Shown: one piece after another, positions 54,796 through 63,688 of the stretch
How positions within the stretch are numbered: position 1 is the stretch's first letter
Layout: the number at the start of each line of letters is the position of its first letter
Assembly (NCBI GenBank): GCA_001897375.1
Contig: MKSU01000010.1
Span: forward strand, 62,001-126,000
DNA from: Sphingomonas sp. 67-36
Lineage (GTDB): Bacteria > Pseudomonadota > Alphaproteobacteria > Sphingomonadales > Sphingomonadaceae
DNA length: 64,000 nucleotides
Direction of reading: 5' to 3'
Translations under genes and position numbers: made by a program
The notes under the pieces: model-generated
Seen by the model: the letters and a program-made list of their open reading frames with translations, nothing else
Told to the model about the DNA's origin: nothing
Database searches by the model: none

Positions 54796-56018
54796 TGCGG
54801 ACGCGCACCATCATTGCGCTGGCGCTGGGATATGCGTTGCTCGGCATCCTGATGAACAGCGTCGGGGTGGTGATCCTGCAATCGATCCGCCATTTCGACG
54901 CGACCAAGCCGATGGGATCGACGCTGGAGGCGTGCAAGGACCTGTCGGTGGTCGCGGCAAGCTTCCTGCTGGCGACGCGCATCCCCGCCTTCGGCTATCG
55001 CCGCACGCTGATGGCGGTGATGGCCGCGATGGCGCTGGCCTGCGTGGCGGCATCCTTCGCCAATGCCTTCGCCGCGATGCAATTGCTGTTCGTGGCGACC
55101 GGGCTGTCGTTCGGCGCGGCGAAGGTGGCGACCTATGCGGCGATCGGTCTCGTCGCGCGCGACGCGGACGATCATGCCGCCGTCACCGGGCAGATCGAGG
55201 GCGTGTTCATGATCGGGCTGCTGGCCGGCGTGTGGCTGTTCGGCGCGTTCGTAGCGCGCGATGCGGACGGCGGGTCGTGGCTGGGCGTCTATCGCGTGCT
55301 GGCGGCGGGCTTCGCACTGGTCGCGCTGGCGTGGCTGGCGGTGCCGCTCGACGAGCGCGGGGCGACCGCGCCGGAGGCCGCGCGCGCCGGCTGGCGGCAG
55401 ATGGCGACGCTGGCCGCGCTGCCGGTCACGATCGCCGTGCTCGCGGCGCTATTCCTCTACGTGCTGATCGAGCAGGGGGTGGGGAGCTGGCTGCCGACCT
55501 TCAACAACGAGGTGCTGCGCCTGCCGCCCGCGATGAGCGTGGAGATGTCCAGCATCTATGTCGGCGCGCTCGCATTCGGGCGGTTCGCGTCCGCGCCGCT
55601 GTTCCGCCGGTTCGGCTGGCTGGCGGTGCTGCTCGGCTGTGTGACGGGGGCGGCGGCGCTGATGGCGGTCGCCCTGCCGCTGGCACGCGGCGTGGACGCC
55701 AGCGCGGCGCGAGGATGGGCGGATGCGCCGCCCGCCGCCTTCCTCTTTCCGCTGATCGGGGTGATGCTCGCGCCGATCTATCCCACGATCTGTTCCGTCG
55801 CGCTGAGCGGCCTCGCACAAGGGCGGCAGGCGGCGCTGATGGGGCTGATCGTGATCTTCTCCGCGCTCGGCGGGACGCTCGGCTCGCTGATCGTCAGCCT
55901 GATGTTCCAGCACGCGCCGGGCCGATATGTCTTCTACATCCTGCTGCTGCCGCTCGCGCTGATCGGCGCGATCCTGCCCGTCATCCGGCGACGGCAGGCG
56001 CGCGAGGTGGCGGCATGA
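54795..56018 (+). CDS. MFS transporter
   Basis: 407 aa with 12 predicted helices (ALALGYALLGILMNSVGVV at the start, FYILLLPLALIGAILPVI at the end). Its layout resembles the FucP/GluP-like sugar:H+ symporter branch. It shares one base with the esterase stop and four with the trehalase start. Likely moves the freed sugar, perhaps trehalose, from periplasm to cytoplasm, where the next enzyme would cut it. Confidence 0.85.
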   Translation: MRTRTIIALALGYALLGILMNSVGVVILQSIRHFDATKPMGSTLEACKDLSVVAASFLLATRIPAFGYRRTLMAVMAAMALACVAASFANAFAAMQLLFVATGLSFGAAKVATYAAIGLVARDADDHAAVTGQIEGVFMIGLLAGVWLFGAFVARDADGGSWLGVYRVLAAGFALVALAWLAVPLDERGATAPEAARAGWRQMATLAALPVTIAVLAALFLYVLIEQGVGSWLPTFNNEVLRLPPAMSVEMSSIYVGALAFGRFASAPLFRRFGWLAVLLGCVTGAAALMAVALPLARGVDASAARGWADAPPAAFLFPLIGVMLAPIYPTICSVALSGLAQGRQAALMGLIVIFSALGGTLGSLIVSLMFQHAPGRYVFYILLLPLALIGAILPVIRRRQAREVAA

Positions 56019-57541
56019 CGCTCGCCCCGCCGCCCTCGGCGCTGTTCGGCCCATTGTTCGAGGCGGTGCAGCGCGCGCGTCTCCATGCCGATTCCAAGAC
56101 GTTCGCCGACGCCGTGCCGCGCCGCGCGCCGGCCGCCATCCTTGCCGACTGGCTCGCCGCGCCGGTTCGCGATGCCACCGCGCTCAGGACGTTCGTCGTC
56201 GCCAATTTCGAATTGCCGCCGGAGCGAGGAGAACTCTCCGCTGGCATGGAGGAACTGGCCGACCATATCGCGCGGCTGTGGCCGTGGCTGACCCGGCCGC
56301 CGCTGGTAACGCGCGAAGGGGAATCGGCGCTGGCGGTGGCGCGGCGCCATGTCGTGCCCGGCGGACGCTTCCGCGAGCTTTATTACTGGGACAGCTATTT
56401 CACGATGCTCGGCCTCGTCCGTTCGGGGCGGCAGGATCTGGTTGAGGACATGATCGCGGTGTTCGGCGATCTGCTCGACAGCTACGGCCATATCCCGAAC
56501 GGCACGCGCAGCTATTATCTGTCGCGCTCGCATCCGCCGGTCTTCTACCTGATGGCGGCCTTGTCGCGGGACGGATCGGCGGCGGCGCGGCGCGGGCGGC
56601 TGGAATGGATGCGGATCGAGCATCGCTTCTGGATGGCGGGGGAGGAGAATCTGGCCCCCGGCGACGCGCATCGCCGCGTGGCGCGGCTCCCCGACGGCAA
56701 CCTGCTCAACCGCTATTGGGACGACCGCCCCGCGCCGCGCGACGAATCCTGGCGCGAGGACGTCGCGCTGGCCGAAGCCAATCCGGGACGCAACGCGAGC
56801 GCCTTGTGGCGCGAGTTGCGCGCCGGAGCGGAGAGCGGCTGGGATTTCAGCTCGCGCTGGCTGGACGATCCGGCCGACCTCGCCTCGATCCGCACCACCA
56901 GCCTGCTGCCGATCGACCTCAACAGCCTGCTGCACGGGCTGGAGCGCGCGATCGCGACAGCGGCGGACGAACTGGGCGAGGCGCAAACGGCGGCGCTGTT
57001 CGCCGCCCGCGCGGCGGCGCGCGGCGCCGCGATCGAGAAGCACCTGTGGAACGATGCGCGGGGCTATTACGCCGATCACGATCTGGCCCGTGGCCGGGTC
57101 GACGAACGGCTGACCGGCGCGAGCGCTTTTCCCCTGTTCTGCGGCGTCGCGCGGCCGGATCGCGCGCGTCGGACGGCGGAGTCGCTCGCGGGCCTGCTGC
57201 GGCCCGGCGGGCTGCTGGCGACGGCGGTCCATTCCGGGCAGCAATGGGATGCGCCGAACGGCTGGGCGCCGCTGCAATGGATCGCGGTGGAGGGGCTGCG
57301 CGCCTATGGCTGCGACGCACTGGCGGCGGACGTCGCCGGCCGCTGGGTCGCGATGGTCGAGGCGACCTATCGCGAAACCGGGCTGCTGTTCGAGAAATAT
57401 GACGTGGAGACATGCCGCGGCGGCGGCGGCGGCGAATATGCACCGGTCACCGGCTTCGGCTGGACCAACGGGGTGACGCTGGCGCTAATGGAGCAAGGTC
57501 GCGCCCGAAACGATCGGGAGGGAGAGAGGCGTTGCGGATGA
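56015..57541 (+). CDS. GH37 trehalase
   Basis: 508 aa; ATGA overlap with the MFS gene. Trehalase signatures are all visible: PGGRFRELYYWDSYF, QWDAPNGWAPLQW and GGGGEYAPVTGFGWTNG, plus the catalytic-Asp region SGWDFSSRW. Inverting hydrolysis of alpha,alpha-trehalose to two glucose. No signal peptide is seen, so it acts in the cytoplasm (TreF-like), downstream of the MFS permease. It implies that trehalose is a product of the locus. The C-terminus after GFGWTNG is short. Confidence 0.92.
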   Translation: MTLAPPPSALFGPLFEAVQRARLHADSKTFADAVPRRAPAAILADWLAAPVRDATALRTFVVANFELPPERGELSAGMEELADHIARLWPWLTRPPLVTREGESALAVARRHVVPGGRFRELYYWDSYFTMLGLVRSGRQDLVEDMIAVFGDLLDSYGHIPNGTRSYYLSRSHPPVFYLMAALSRDGSAAARRGRLEWMRIEHRFWMAGEENLAPGDAHRRVARLPDGNLLNRYWDDRPAPRDESWREDVALAEANPGRNASALWRELRAGAESGWDFSSRWLDDPADLASIRTTSLLPIDLNSLLHGLERAIATAADELGEAQTAALFAARAAARGAAIEKHLWNDARGYYADHDLARGRVDERLTGASAFPLFCGVARPDRARRTAESLAGLLRPGGLLATAVHSGQQWDAPNGWAPLQWIAVEGLRAYGCDALAADVAGRWVAMVEATYRETGLLFEKYDVETCRGGGGGEYAPVTGFGWTNGVTLALMEQGRARNDREGERRCG

Positions 57542-57623
57542 TGACGGAGCTGCCATCGGCGGCGCACCCGTCCCGTCGATGCCGTTGCCGCCCGTTGCCA
57601 GTCACGCGCGCGGCAGCGCTCGC

Positions 57624-57880
57624 TCATCTCATGGATTCCGCTTCGACCTGCACGCCGAACGAATTGAGCATGATCGAGACCATCACATATTCACTCGCGT
57701 GAAGACGACATCCATCATCTGCCGCTCGGTGACATGCCGGGCGAGCGCAGCCCGGTTCGCGTCGTTGACGAAATGGTCGGCGACAATATCGTCCACGCGC
57801 GGATCAGCGCAGCCTCGCGCGCGGGCCAGCCGCCTGGCGATCCGTAGCGGATGCGCGCCAGCTCGTTTTCGCTGGCCGCC
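57624..57880 (-). pseudogene. Carboxymuconolactone decarboxylase-family fragment with two frameshifts
   Basis: Reading the minus strand across frames gives SENELARIRYGSPGGWPARE, then DDIVADHFVNDANRAALARH, then EYVMVSIMLNSFGVQVEAES and a stop. This is the C-terminal half of a CMD/AhpD-like protein. Frames change near 57793-57800 and 57692-57700, each fixed by one added base. The N-terminal half with the usual active-site region is absent, so it is a real relic even if one shift is an error. Confidence 0.65.
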
Positions 57881-57936
57881 GGACGTCGAGTAGCTGCGGC
57901 ACGAAGCGACAGGTGTCGGCTGTTGCGCCAGGCCGC

Positions 57937-58977
57937 TCAGCAATGCGGGTCGGCGCAGCGGGACAGCATGTACAGCCGCAAGTTCTCGCGCCGGTTGACG
58001 CGATAGGCGCCGGTGACGACGCCGCATACGGCGGCGAAGATCAGCAGCGCGAAGCTGGCGAGTCCGATCGCCATCCGCTTGTTCTTCGGCTCGGCCATCG
58101 CGCGCAGCGCTCGCCCGGTCTGCGGATAGAGCAGGATCGCGGAATTGGACGGCGACCATTGCGTACGCTTCAGGTCCATCCGCGTCTCGTGGCGGCCCCA
58201 CATGTCGATCACCACGATCATCGCGAGCAGCGAGAGCAGCGCGCTCGGCACCCAGATCATGAAACCGCCGCGCTGCTCGTCGACGATCGGCGCGATCATC
58301 GCCAACTGCTCGGTCGCGGCATAGGCCGGATACAGCACATTGCTCTTGACCGTGAGATAGGCGCCGAGGAGGATCTGCGCGAGGATCGCCAGCCAGATCA
58401 TCATCAGCCGCTCGCCGTGGCTCACGCCCAATGGCGCCGGCCTGCGCCCGGCGATCCGGCTCCAGAACAGCAGGCCGCTGAGCAGCAGGCTGAGATGCAT
58501 CGCCAGCCCGATCGCGGCGTTGTCCAGGGCGGCGGACTGGAGGGCGGGAAGCTCCCAGAGATAGAAGGTGCCGACATAGAGCAGCAGGGCGATGGCCGGA
58601 TGGGAGAGGATCGGCCATGCTCGCCGCGTGGCGGGGGCGAGCAGCGCCGGCCGCAGGACGCGCCGCCGCAGCGATTGCGGGAGGCCGGCGACCAGCGTGC
58701 CGGCGGGCCGCGCCATCGCGATCAGGATCGGCGTGGCGATCCGCGCCACGATGATGCTGATCTGATGCACGTAGAACAATTCGTGCGCCCATTCCGCGAA
58801 CGGCCATTGCAGCGACAGGAACAGCATCGCCAGCCCCGCCGCGAAGGCGTAGTGACGCAGCATATCGGCCCGCCGGTGGCTTGCCGCGCGCCGCCGCAAG
58901 CCCCGCAGATAGATCAGGGCGACCAGCAGGATCGGCACGCCGCCCGCCACGAAGAAGAGGGGGCCGGGAAGAGTCAT
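57937..58977 (-). CDS. CtaG-like cytochrome c oxidase assembly membrane protein, copy 1
   Basis: 346 aa with about eight membrane helices. Caa3-type CtaG family features: FAEWAHELFYVHQISIIVAR, PALQSAALDNAAIGLAMHLS and RGGFMIWVPSAL. A C-terminal helix (SFALLIFAAVCGVVTGA) precedes a soluble tail with two Cys. Implicated in copper delivery to, or assembly of, heme-copper oxidases. Divergent from a second copy 124 bp away. A much longer open frame upstream is not coding. Confidence 0.82.
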   Translation of the reverse strand: MTLPGPLFFVAGGVPILLVALIYLRGLRRRAASHRRADMLRHYAFAAGLAMLFLSLQWPFAEWAHELFYVHQISIIVARIATPILIAMARPAGTLVAGLPQSLRRRVLRPALLAPATRRAWPILSHPAIALLLYVGTFYLWELPALQSAALDNAAIGLAMHLSLLLSGLLFWSRIAGRRPAPLGVSHGERLMMIWLAILAQILLGAYLTVKSNVLYPAYAATEQLAMIAPIVDEQRGGFMIWVPSALLSLLAMIVVIDMWGRHETRMDLKRTQWSPSNSAILLYPQTGRALRAMAEPKNKRMAIGLASFALLIFAAVCGVVTGAYRVNRRENLRLYMLSRCADPHC

Positions 58978-59100
58978 GGCCCTAGCCCCTAGGCCGCGCG
59001 AATATGACGGTCCAATGAAAATCCCGTCATCTTTCGCCGCTTGGTCATGGACTTCCGAAGGTCTAGCAAAAGCGCCGAGAGGCAGGTCGAGTCGCCCGTC

Positions 59101-60087
59101 ATGACAGATATCCGTGGCCGATCCGGTCCGCTTTCCCCGGAGTTGCTCGCGTCGACGGACGTGCGCGCGGCGCTCGCGCTGGCGGCGGCGAGCATGGTCT
59201 TGTGGTGGCTGTGCCGCTTCCACGCCGCCGCGCTTCCCGCGATCGCGCCGTGGGACTTCTCGTTCTCGTGGTTCTTCGCCACGACTTTCCCGCTGTGGTG
59301 GTACTGGCGCGGGCTGCGCGCGACCGAACTGGCGGAGCGCCCGTCGCGATGGCGCTCGGCGGCGTTCCTGATCGGCATGGCCGCGATCTACATCGTGCTC
59401 CAGACGCGGTTCGAATATCTCGCCGAGCACATGTTCTTCCTGAACCGGCTTCAGCATGTGGTGATGCACCATCTGGGGCCGTTCTTCATCGCGCTCGCCT
59501 GGCCGTGGCCGACGATCCTGCGCGGGATGCCGGAACGGGTGCGGCGGCTGGCGCTCGCGCCGCCGGTGCTGCGTTTCCTCCATATCGTCCGCCAGCCGCT
59601 GCTCGCCGCGTTCCTGTTCGTCGGCCTGATCGCGCTGTGGCTGGTGCCAGCGATCCACTTTCGCGCGATGATCGACCCCCGGCTCTATCTGGTGATGAAC
59701 TGGTCGATGGTGGGCGACGGCGTGCTGTTCTGGAGCGTCGTGCTCGACCGGCGTGATCGCGCGCGGGCCGGGATATCCTTCGGGATGCGCGCGGCGCTGG
59801 CCATCGGGGTGATGTTCCCCCAGATCCTGATCGGCGCGATCATCGCGCTGTCGCGCCACGATCTCTATGGCTTCTATGCGTGGTGCGGCCGCATCTATCC
59901 CGGCATCGGCGCGCTGGACGATCAGGCCTATGGCGGGCTGATCATCTGGATTCCGCCGGCGATGATGAGCGTCGCGTCGCTGCTGCTCGTGCTCGATGCG
60001 CTGCGCCGCGCCGAGGAGAAGGCGGAGAAGCAGAGGACGCCGGGCGGCGGCGCCCGGATATCGGCATCGAGCTGGACGGGGCGCTGA
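59101..60087 (+). CDS. CtaG-like cytochrome c oxidase assembly membrane protein, copy 2
   Basis: 328 aa from ATG 59101 (ATG 59047 possible). Same fold as copy 1: EYLAEHMFFLNRLQHVVMHH, PAIHFRAMIDPRLYLVMNWS and YGGLIIWIPPAMMS, with conserved His and Met clusters that could bind copper. The stop lies seven bases from the stop of the convergent SCO gene. The pair of CtaG-like genes plus SCO forms a copper-centre assembly set without oxidase subunits nearby. Confidence 0.82.
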   Translation: MTDIRGRSGPLSPELLASTDVRAALALAAASMVLWWLCRFHAAALPAIAPWDFSFSWFFATTFPLWWYWRGLRATELAERPSRWRSAAFLIGMAAIYIVLQTRFEYLAEHMFFLNRLQHVVMHHLGPFFIALAWPWPTILRGMPERVRRLALAPPVLRFLHIVRQPLLAAFLFVGLIALWLVPAIHFRAMIDPRLYLVMNWSMVGDGVLFWSVVLDRRDRARAGISFGMRAALAIGVMFPQILIGAIIALSRHDLYGFYAWCGRIYPGIGALDDQAYGGLIIWIPPAMMSVASLLLVLDALRRAEEKAEKQRTPGGGARISASSWTGR

Positions 60088-60093
60088 AGCGCC

Positions 60094-60711
60094 TCAGTCG
60101 CCGTTTTCGACCAGCCGGCGCAGATCTGCGCCCGCGCTGTCCAGGTCCGCATTCTGCGTCGACAGCGAACTGACCAGCAGGCGCGCCGCGCCGCCGCGAT
60201 CGAAGACGTAGATGCCGGAGCTGTGCGTCACCTCATAATCCCGGCCCGGCCGCACCGAATAGGCCACACGATATCGTCGGGCGAGCGCGGCCAGCGCATC
60301 GGGGTCGCCGCGCAGGCCATCGACCTGCGGGCCGAACGCCGCGACATATTGCCGGAGCACCGGCAGCGTGTCGCGATTCGGATCGACCGTCACGAACAGC
60401 ACGCGGACCGAGCCGGCGTCGCGGCCGAGCCGGCGCAGCACCTGCCCGACATTGGCGAGCGTCATCGGGCACACGTCCGGGCAACTGGCGTAGCCGAAAT
60501 AGAGCAAGGTGACCTTGCCGCGATAATCGGCCGCCGTCACCGGCTTGCGGTCATTGGCCCGCGTCATGTCGAACGCCAGCGCCGGCAGGCCGGTGACGAC
60601 GGTATCGTGCCAACCCGCTTGCCGGGCGCAGGCGCTCGCCAGCGTCAGCATGAGCGAGGCGGCGAGCAGGCGGGCCATGCTCCGCCGGACTGGACGATGA
60701 TCGGTGGGCAC
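60094..60711 (-). CDS. SCO1/SenC family copper chaperone
   Basis: 205 aa from GTG 60711 (AAAGGA eight bases upstream); ATG 60678 is an alternative. Lipoprotein-like leader ending LASAC. Thioredoxin fold with the copper-binding CPDVC (YASCPDVCPMT) and His in THSSG. SCO proteins load or reduce the CuA centre of cytochrome oxidase and take part in copper/redox sensing. Convergent with the second CtaG-like gene. Confidence 0.93.
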   Translation of the reverse strand: MPTDHRPVRRSMARLLAASLMLTLASACARQAGWHDTVVTGLPALAFDMTRANDRKPVTAADYRGKVTLLYFGYASCPDVCPMTLANVGQVLRRLGRDAGSVRVLFVTVDPNRDTLPVLRQYVAAFGPQVDGLRGDPDALAALARRYRVAYSVRPGRDYEVTHSSGIYVFDRGGAARLLVSSLSTQNADLDSAGADLRRLVENGD

Positions 60712-60919
60712 GGGCGGTTCCTTTCAACCGCCGCTCATCGGCGCAAAGGAGTCGCGATGCAACGCCTGCCTCGGCATCAGATATTTCCGATGCTGGGACA
60801 CGTCGGCCTGTGGCGAGCCGTAGGCCGACGCCGCGTCCAGCGATAATCCATCCAGGGGCAGCGACCCGCGTCGCCGACGGGCTGCCCTGACCTGTTCCGC
60901 TAGAGGGAAGGCTTCGGGG

Positions 60920-61618
60920 CTACAGGAGCCAGGAGAAGGCACGGCGCAGGTAATCCTCGCCCCCGGTTCGAACTATCTCGCCGTGCGCCACGATCACGCG
61001 CTCGGGATGCGCGTCGAGCAAGGCGCGTATCCTGGGCCGCGCCGCCGTTCGGTGCCGGAAGCTGAGGCGATATTCGGGCGGAGGATAGCCCCAGCCTTCG
61101 ACCATCTTCGCCGTGCCGGCGATCGTCCGCAGCCACCACGGCCAGTGACGCGCGAGGAACGCCTTGCTGAACGGCTGTGACAGGTCGGCGATGATCGCGG
61201 TGCGCGAGGCGCGATGATAAAAGAGCAGCTCATCGAGCAGCGGCGAGTTGGTGAAATGGAACTGGTCGATCTGTCCCGCCCATTCCGGCGGCGGATCATC
61301 TCCCAGCGTTCCCGAGAAGCTCAGCGCCGCAAGCTTCGCGATGGTCGATCGAGTGCCCCACATGCGCGCGTCGGGGAAGGCCTTCTGCCACGCATCGAGG
61401 AACAGGTAGTGAAGCTTGTTCGGACTGACGAGGTGCCGCACGGGGCCGAGCGCGCGTACCTGCCTTTCGATGTCCGCCGTCAGCTCGACCGGCGACCAAA
61501 TCCACAGGCCACCGTCATCGAGGCGCACCACCGCCATGCGGGTCGGATAATCGTATCCCAAGAACGGGACGATTCCGCCATCTCCTGTCCAGATGTCCGG
61601 GCCGAGAGGCTCCAGCAT
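60920..61618 (-). CDS. DUF4336 domain protein
   Basis: 232 aa. Family pattern: ending-to-end domain with TRMAVVRLDDGGLWIWSPVE, GPVRHLVSPNKLHYLFL, and VIVAHGEIVRTGG, suggestive of a metallo-hydrolase-like fold missing most canonical His ligands. Function unknown. It follows bufC by 69 bp on the same strand and may be the last gene of the bufferin transcript. Confidence 0.8.
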   Translation of the reverse strand: MLEPLGPDIWTGDGGIVPFLGYDYPTRMAVVRLDDGGLWIWSPVELTADIERQVRALGPVRHLVSPNKLHYLFLDAWQKAFPDARMWGTRSTIAKLAALSFSGTLGDDPPPEWAGQIDQFHFTNSPLLDELLFYHRASRTAIIADLSQPFSKAFLARHWPWWLRTIAGTAKMVEGWGYPPPEYRLSFRHRTAARPRIRALLDAHPERVIVAHGEIVRTGGEDYLRRAFSWLL

Positions 61619-61687
61619 GGCGACTCACCAAGGAATGAAAACCGCGATTGCCGCGATATTGTCCCCGAACACCGCCTGATGGAAGGT

Positions 61688-62455
61688 TCATCGCCTGCGG
61701 ATGGCGGAAGGCTGTGCCGCGACGATCAGGCCGTCGCCGATCCACCGGCCGAGCATCCGGCCGGCGCGGGCGATCCCCGCTTCCTCGCCGAACGCGTCGG
61801 CCATCGCCGTGCATAGATCGGCGAACCGCATCCCCGCCCGGATCGAGAGCAGCGCCTGCCGCTCATATTGATCGATTGCGCGGAATCGGGCGGTATAGCC
61901 CTGCCGCCACACGAGGATCGCGCCCGGCTCCGGCAGCAATTCCACCGACGGCGGCTCCTCGCCTTCCGCCAGCGCGGACCAGATCGCGGTGGCGTTGGTC
62001 GTCAGGTCGCCCAAGTCGAGCGTCGGCGTGAGGCGCAGCACGGCGCGGTCCCAGTCGATATCGGTGAGATCATCCGCCGTCAGCGCCACGGCGTCGGTGG
62101 CGACGAACGCTTCGCCCAGCGCCATGTCGAGCCAGGCCAGTTCGGCCACTTCCGGGTCGGCGGGGTAGAGCGCCGCCAGCGTCGCGGGGAAATCGCGCCC
62201 GTAAGCGTCGAGCGTCCAGCTATGCGGCGGCACGCGATCGACATGCGCCACGACCGCCCGGTGGAACGCCTCCCCGCCGATCCAGTCGCGCGTGCGCTCG
62301 AAGCTTTCCCCAAGGCAGGCGGCGAGTTGGGCGCGATAATTGTTCTGATAGACGCGCAGGCCCGGCGCGGTGTCGTCGCCAAGACGAGCGGCGGCATCGC
62401 CGTCCTCGCGCGTCAGCCAGAGGCGCATGTCGCGCTGGAGGGCGAGCAGGCTCAT
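61688..62455 (-). CDS. bufC: BufC-like MNIO partner protein (DUF2063)
   Basis: 255 aa from ATG 62455, overlapping the bufB stop (ATGA). N-terminal DUF2063 helical domain: GLRVYQNNYRAQLAACLGES, HVDRVPPHSWTLDAYGRDFP, AELAWLDMALGEAF. BufC/MbnC-type proteins bind the precursor peptide and present it to the iron oxygenase BufB. The C-terminus (about residues 190-255) resembles a small winged-helix domain. Confidence 0.88.
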   Translation of the reverse strand: MSLLALQRDMRLWLTREDGDAAARLGDDTAPGLRVYQNNYRAQLAACLGESFERTRDWIGGEAFHRAVVAHVDRVPPHSWTLDAYGRDFPATLAALYPADPEVAELAWLDMALGEAFVATDAVALTADDLTDIDWDRAVLRLTPTLDLGDLTTNATAIWSALAEGEEPPSVELLPEPGAILVWRQGYTARFRAIDQYERQALLSIRAGMRFADLCTAMADAFGEEAGIARAGRMLGRWIGDGLIVAAQPSAIRRR

Positions 62456-63282
62456 GCCGCTTCCCGCAGCGCGCCGCTCGCGATCCGGCGGGCGGTGTCG
62501 AGTTCGGCGAGCAGGTCGGCGAGGGGAGGGATATCGTCGTCGCGCTCGATCATCGTCGCGACCGGGCCGAGGCGCGGCAGGACATGCGCGTAGAGATCCC
62601 ACACCGATGCGGGCACCGGGCGGTCATGCGTGTCGATCAGCAATTCCTTGCCCCGGCTGTGGCCGGCGAGATGGACCTGCCGCACGCGATCATGCGGCAC
62701 GCCGTCGAGATAGGCGATCGGGTCGAAGCCGTGGTTGCTCGCGCTCACGAACACATTGTTGACGTCGAGCAGCAGGCCGCAGCCGGTGCGCGCGCAGATG
62801 CTATCGAGGAAGTGCCATTCGGTCATGTCGGCGGGGGCGAAGTCGATATAGCTGGATGGGTTCTCGATCAGCATCTCGCGTCCCAGCGCCTCCTGCGCGC
62901 GATCGATATTGGCGCAGACCACCTCCAGCGCCTCCGCGGTATAGGGAAGCGGCAGCAGGTCGTGCGAGCTGAAGCCCTCGATCCGCGTCCAGCTCAGGTG
63001 ATCGGAGACGAACAGCGGCTCGATCTCGTCGACCAATGCCCTGAGGCGTGCGAGATAGGCGCCGTCCAGCCCGTCGGCCGAACCGATCGACATCGACACG
63101 CCGTGCAGCGCAACCGGATAAAGTTCGCGCACGTCGCGCAGGATCTGGCGCGGCCTGCCGCCGTCGACCATGAAATTCTCCGAGATCACCTCGACGAAAT
63201 CGACCGCGACGCGGGTATCGAGGAAATCGGCGTAATGCGGCTTGCGCAGGCCAAGGCCGAAGCCGCCGAAGGAGGGTATCAT
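62452..63282 (-). CDS. bufB: BufB multinuclear iron oxygenase (DUF692, MNIO)
   Basis: 276 aa TIM-barrel MNIO. Metal-binding motifs are conserved: ALHGVSMSIG, FVSDHLSW, LLIENPSSYI, LLLDVNNVFVSASNHG, QVHLAGH and DTHDRPV. Relatives (MbnB, BufB) oxidise cysteine residues of precursor peptides; for bufferins the product is a thiooxazole. RBS GGGAGC. Located 59 bp after bufA across a strong hairpin and coupled to bufC, it is the modifying enzyme for the BufA peptide. Confidence 0.92.
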   Translation of the reverse strand: MIPSFGGFGLGLRKPHYADFLDTRVAVDFVEVISENFMVDGGRPRQILRDVRELYPVALHGVSMSIGSADGLDGAYLARLRALVDEIEPLFVSDHLSWTRIEGFSSHDLLPLPYTAEALEVVCANIDRAQEALGREMLIENPSSYIDFAPADMTEWHFLDSICARTGCGLLLDVNNVFVSASNHGFDPIAYLDGVPHDRVRQVHLAGHSRGKELLIDTHDRPVPASVWDLYAHVLPRLGPVATMIERDDDIPPLADLLAELDTARRIASGALREAA

Positions 63283-63304
63283 CGTCTAGCTCCCGAAAAG
63301 GAGA

Positions 63305-63334
63305 ACCGGCCCGGCCGTTGCGCACCGGGCCGGT
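63305..63334 (-). terminator. Strong hairpin between bufA and bufB
   Basis: ACCGGCCCGG (63305-63314) pairs perfectly with CCGGGCCGGT (63325-63334). It begins seven bases after the bufA stop and is followed on the minus strand by TTCTCCTTTT. Probably a leaky terminator or a 3' stabiliser giving more precursor peptide than enzyme. Confidence 0.6.
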
Positions 63335-63341
63335 GGGCCGG

Positions 63342-63605
63342 TCAGTTCGGCGCGGTCAGGCTGCCGCCCGCTGCGGTGCAGGCCTTGGCGGTCAATTCCT
63401 TGAAGCCTTGCCCCTTGCAGTCGTTCTGCCCCTTGCAATCGTTCTTCGCCGTCTTGCAGTCCGACTGGCCCTTGCAGGTGTTGACGCCGTAGCAATGGAC
63501 CTTGGTGGCGCCCTTGGCGACGGCGGCGGTCGGCGCGGCGGCCACGCCGATCGCGACGACTGCGGCGGCGGCGGCGATGCTGGTGCCGGTGCGGATGATG
63601 GTCAT
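63342..63605 (-). CDS. bufA: BufA bufferin precursor peptide (DUF2282 type)
   Basis: 87 aa. Signal peptide (residues about 1-30, ending AAVAK). The core has six Cys: 38, 44, 50, 57, 63, 76, with a repeated CKGQSDC / CKGQNDC unit and the closing CKGQGFKELTAKAC. DUF2282 peptides are substrates of BufBC and after modification and export act as periplasmic copper-binding bufferins. A sigma-F promoter lies 44 bases upstream. First gene of bufABC. Confidence 0.92.
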   Translation of the reverse strand: MTIIRTGTSIAAAAAVVAIGVAAAPTAAVAKGATKVHCYGVNTCKGQSDCKTAKNDCKGQNDCKGQGFKELTAKACTAAGGSLTAPN

Positions 63606-63648
63606 GCTGGTCTCCGAAAGATGAGGTTGGCCTTGTTGGCCTCCGCAA

Positions 63649-63674
63649 TTCGACCGCCGCGCCTTTCCGGTTAC
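63649..63674 (-). promoter_or_regulatory. Sigma-F type ECF promoter of bufABC
   Basis: On the minus strand, GTAACC (63674-63669), a 16-base spacer and CGAA (63652-63649) match the consensus described for Caulobacter sigma-F, GTAACC-N16-CGAA. It lies between the NrsF-like stop and the bufA start, at the right distance to drive bufA. Confidence 0.8.
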
Positions 63675-63688
63675 AGCGCGCGCGAAAA

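Noticed and set aside
54647-57541. Apparent 964-aa protein ending in trehalase.
   Set aside because: The first 456 codons lie in a non-coding frame of the MFS gene; trehalase similarity begins at ATG 56015 with an ATGA overlap.
58981-58993. CCTAG-CCC-CTAGG palindrome in front of the first CtaG-like gene.
   Set aside because: Only five-base arms and a single occurrence noted; too weak to call an operator.
57937-59859. Apparent 640-aa protein containing the first CtaG-like domain.
   Set aside because: The extra N-terminal part is antisense to the second CtaG-like gene and has no membrane or family character; the real start is ATG 58977.
60724-60942. 72-codon minus-strand frame between SCO and DUF4336.
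   Set aside because: Overlaps the DUF4336 end, has no RBS or domain, and its composition is that of a chance frame.
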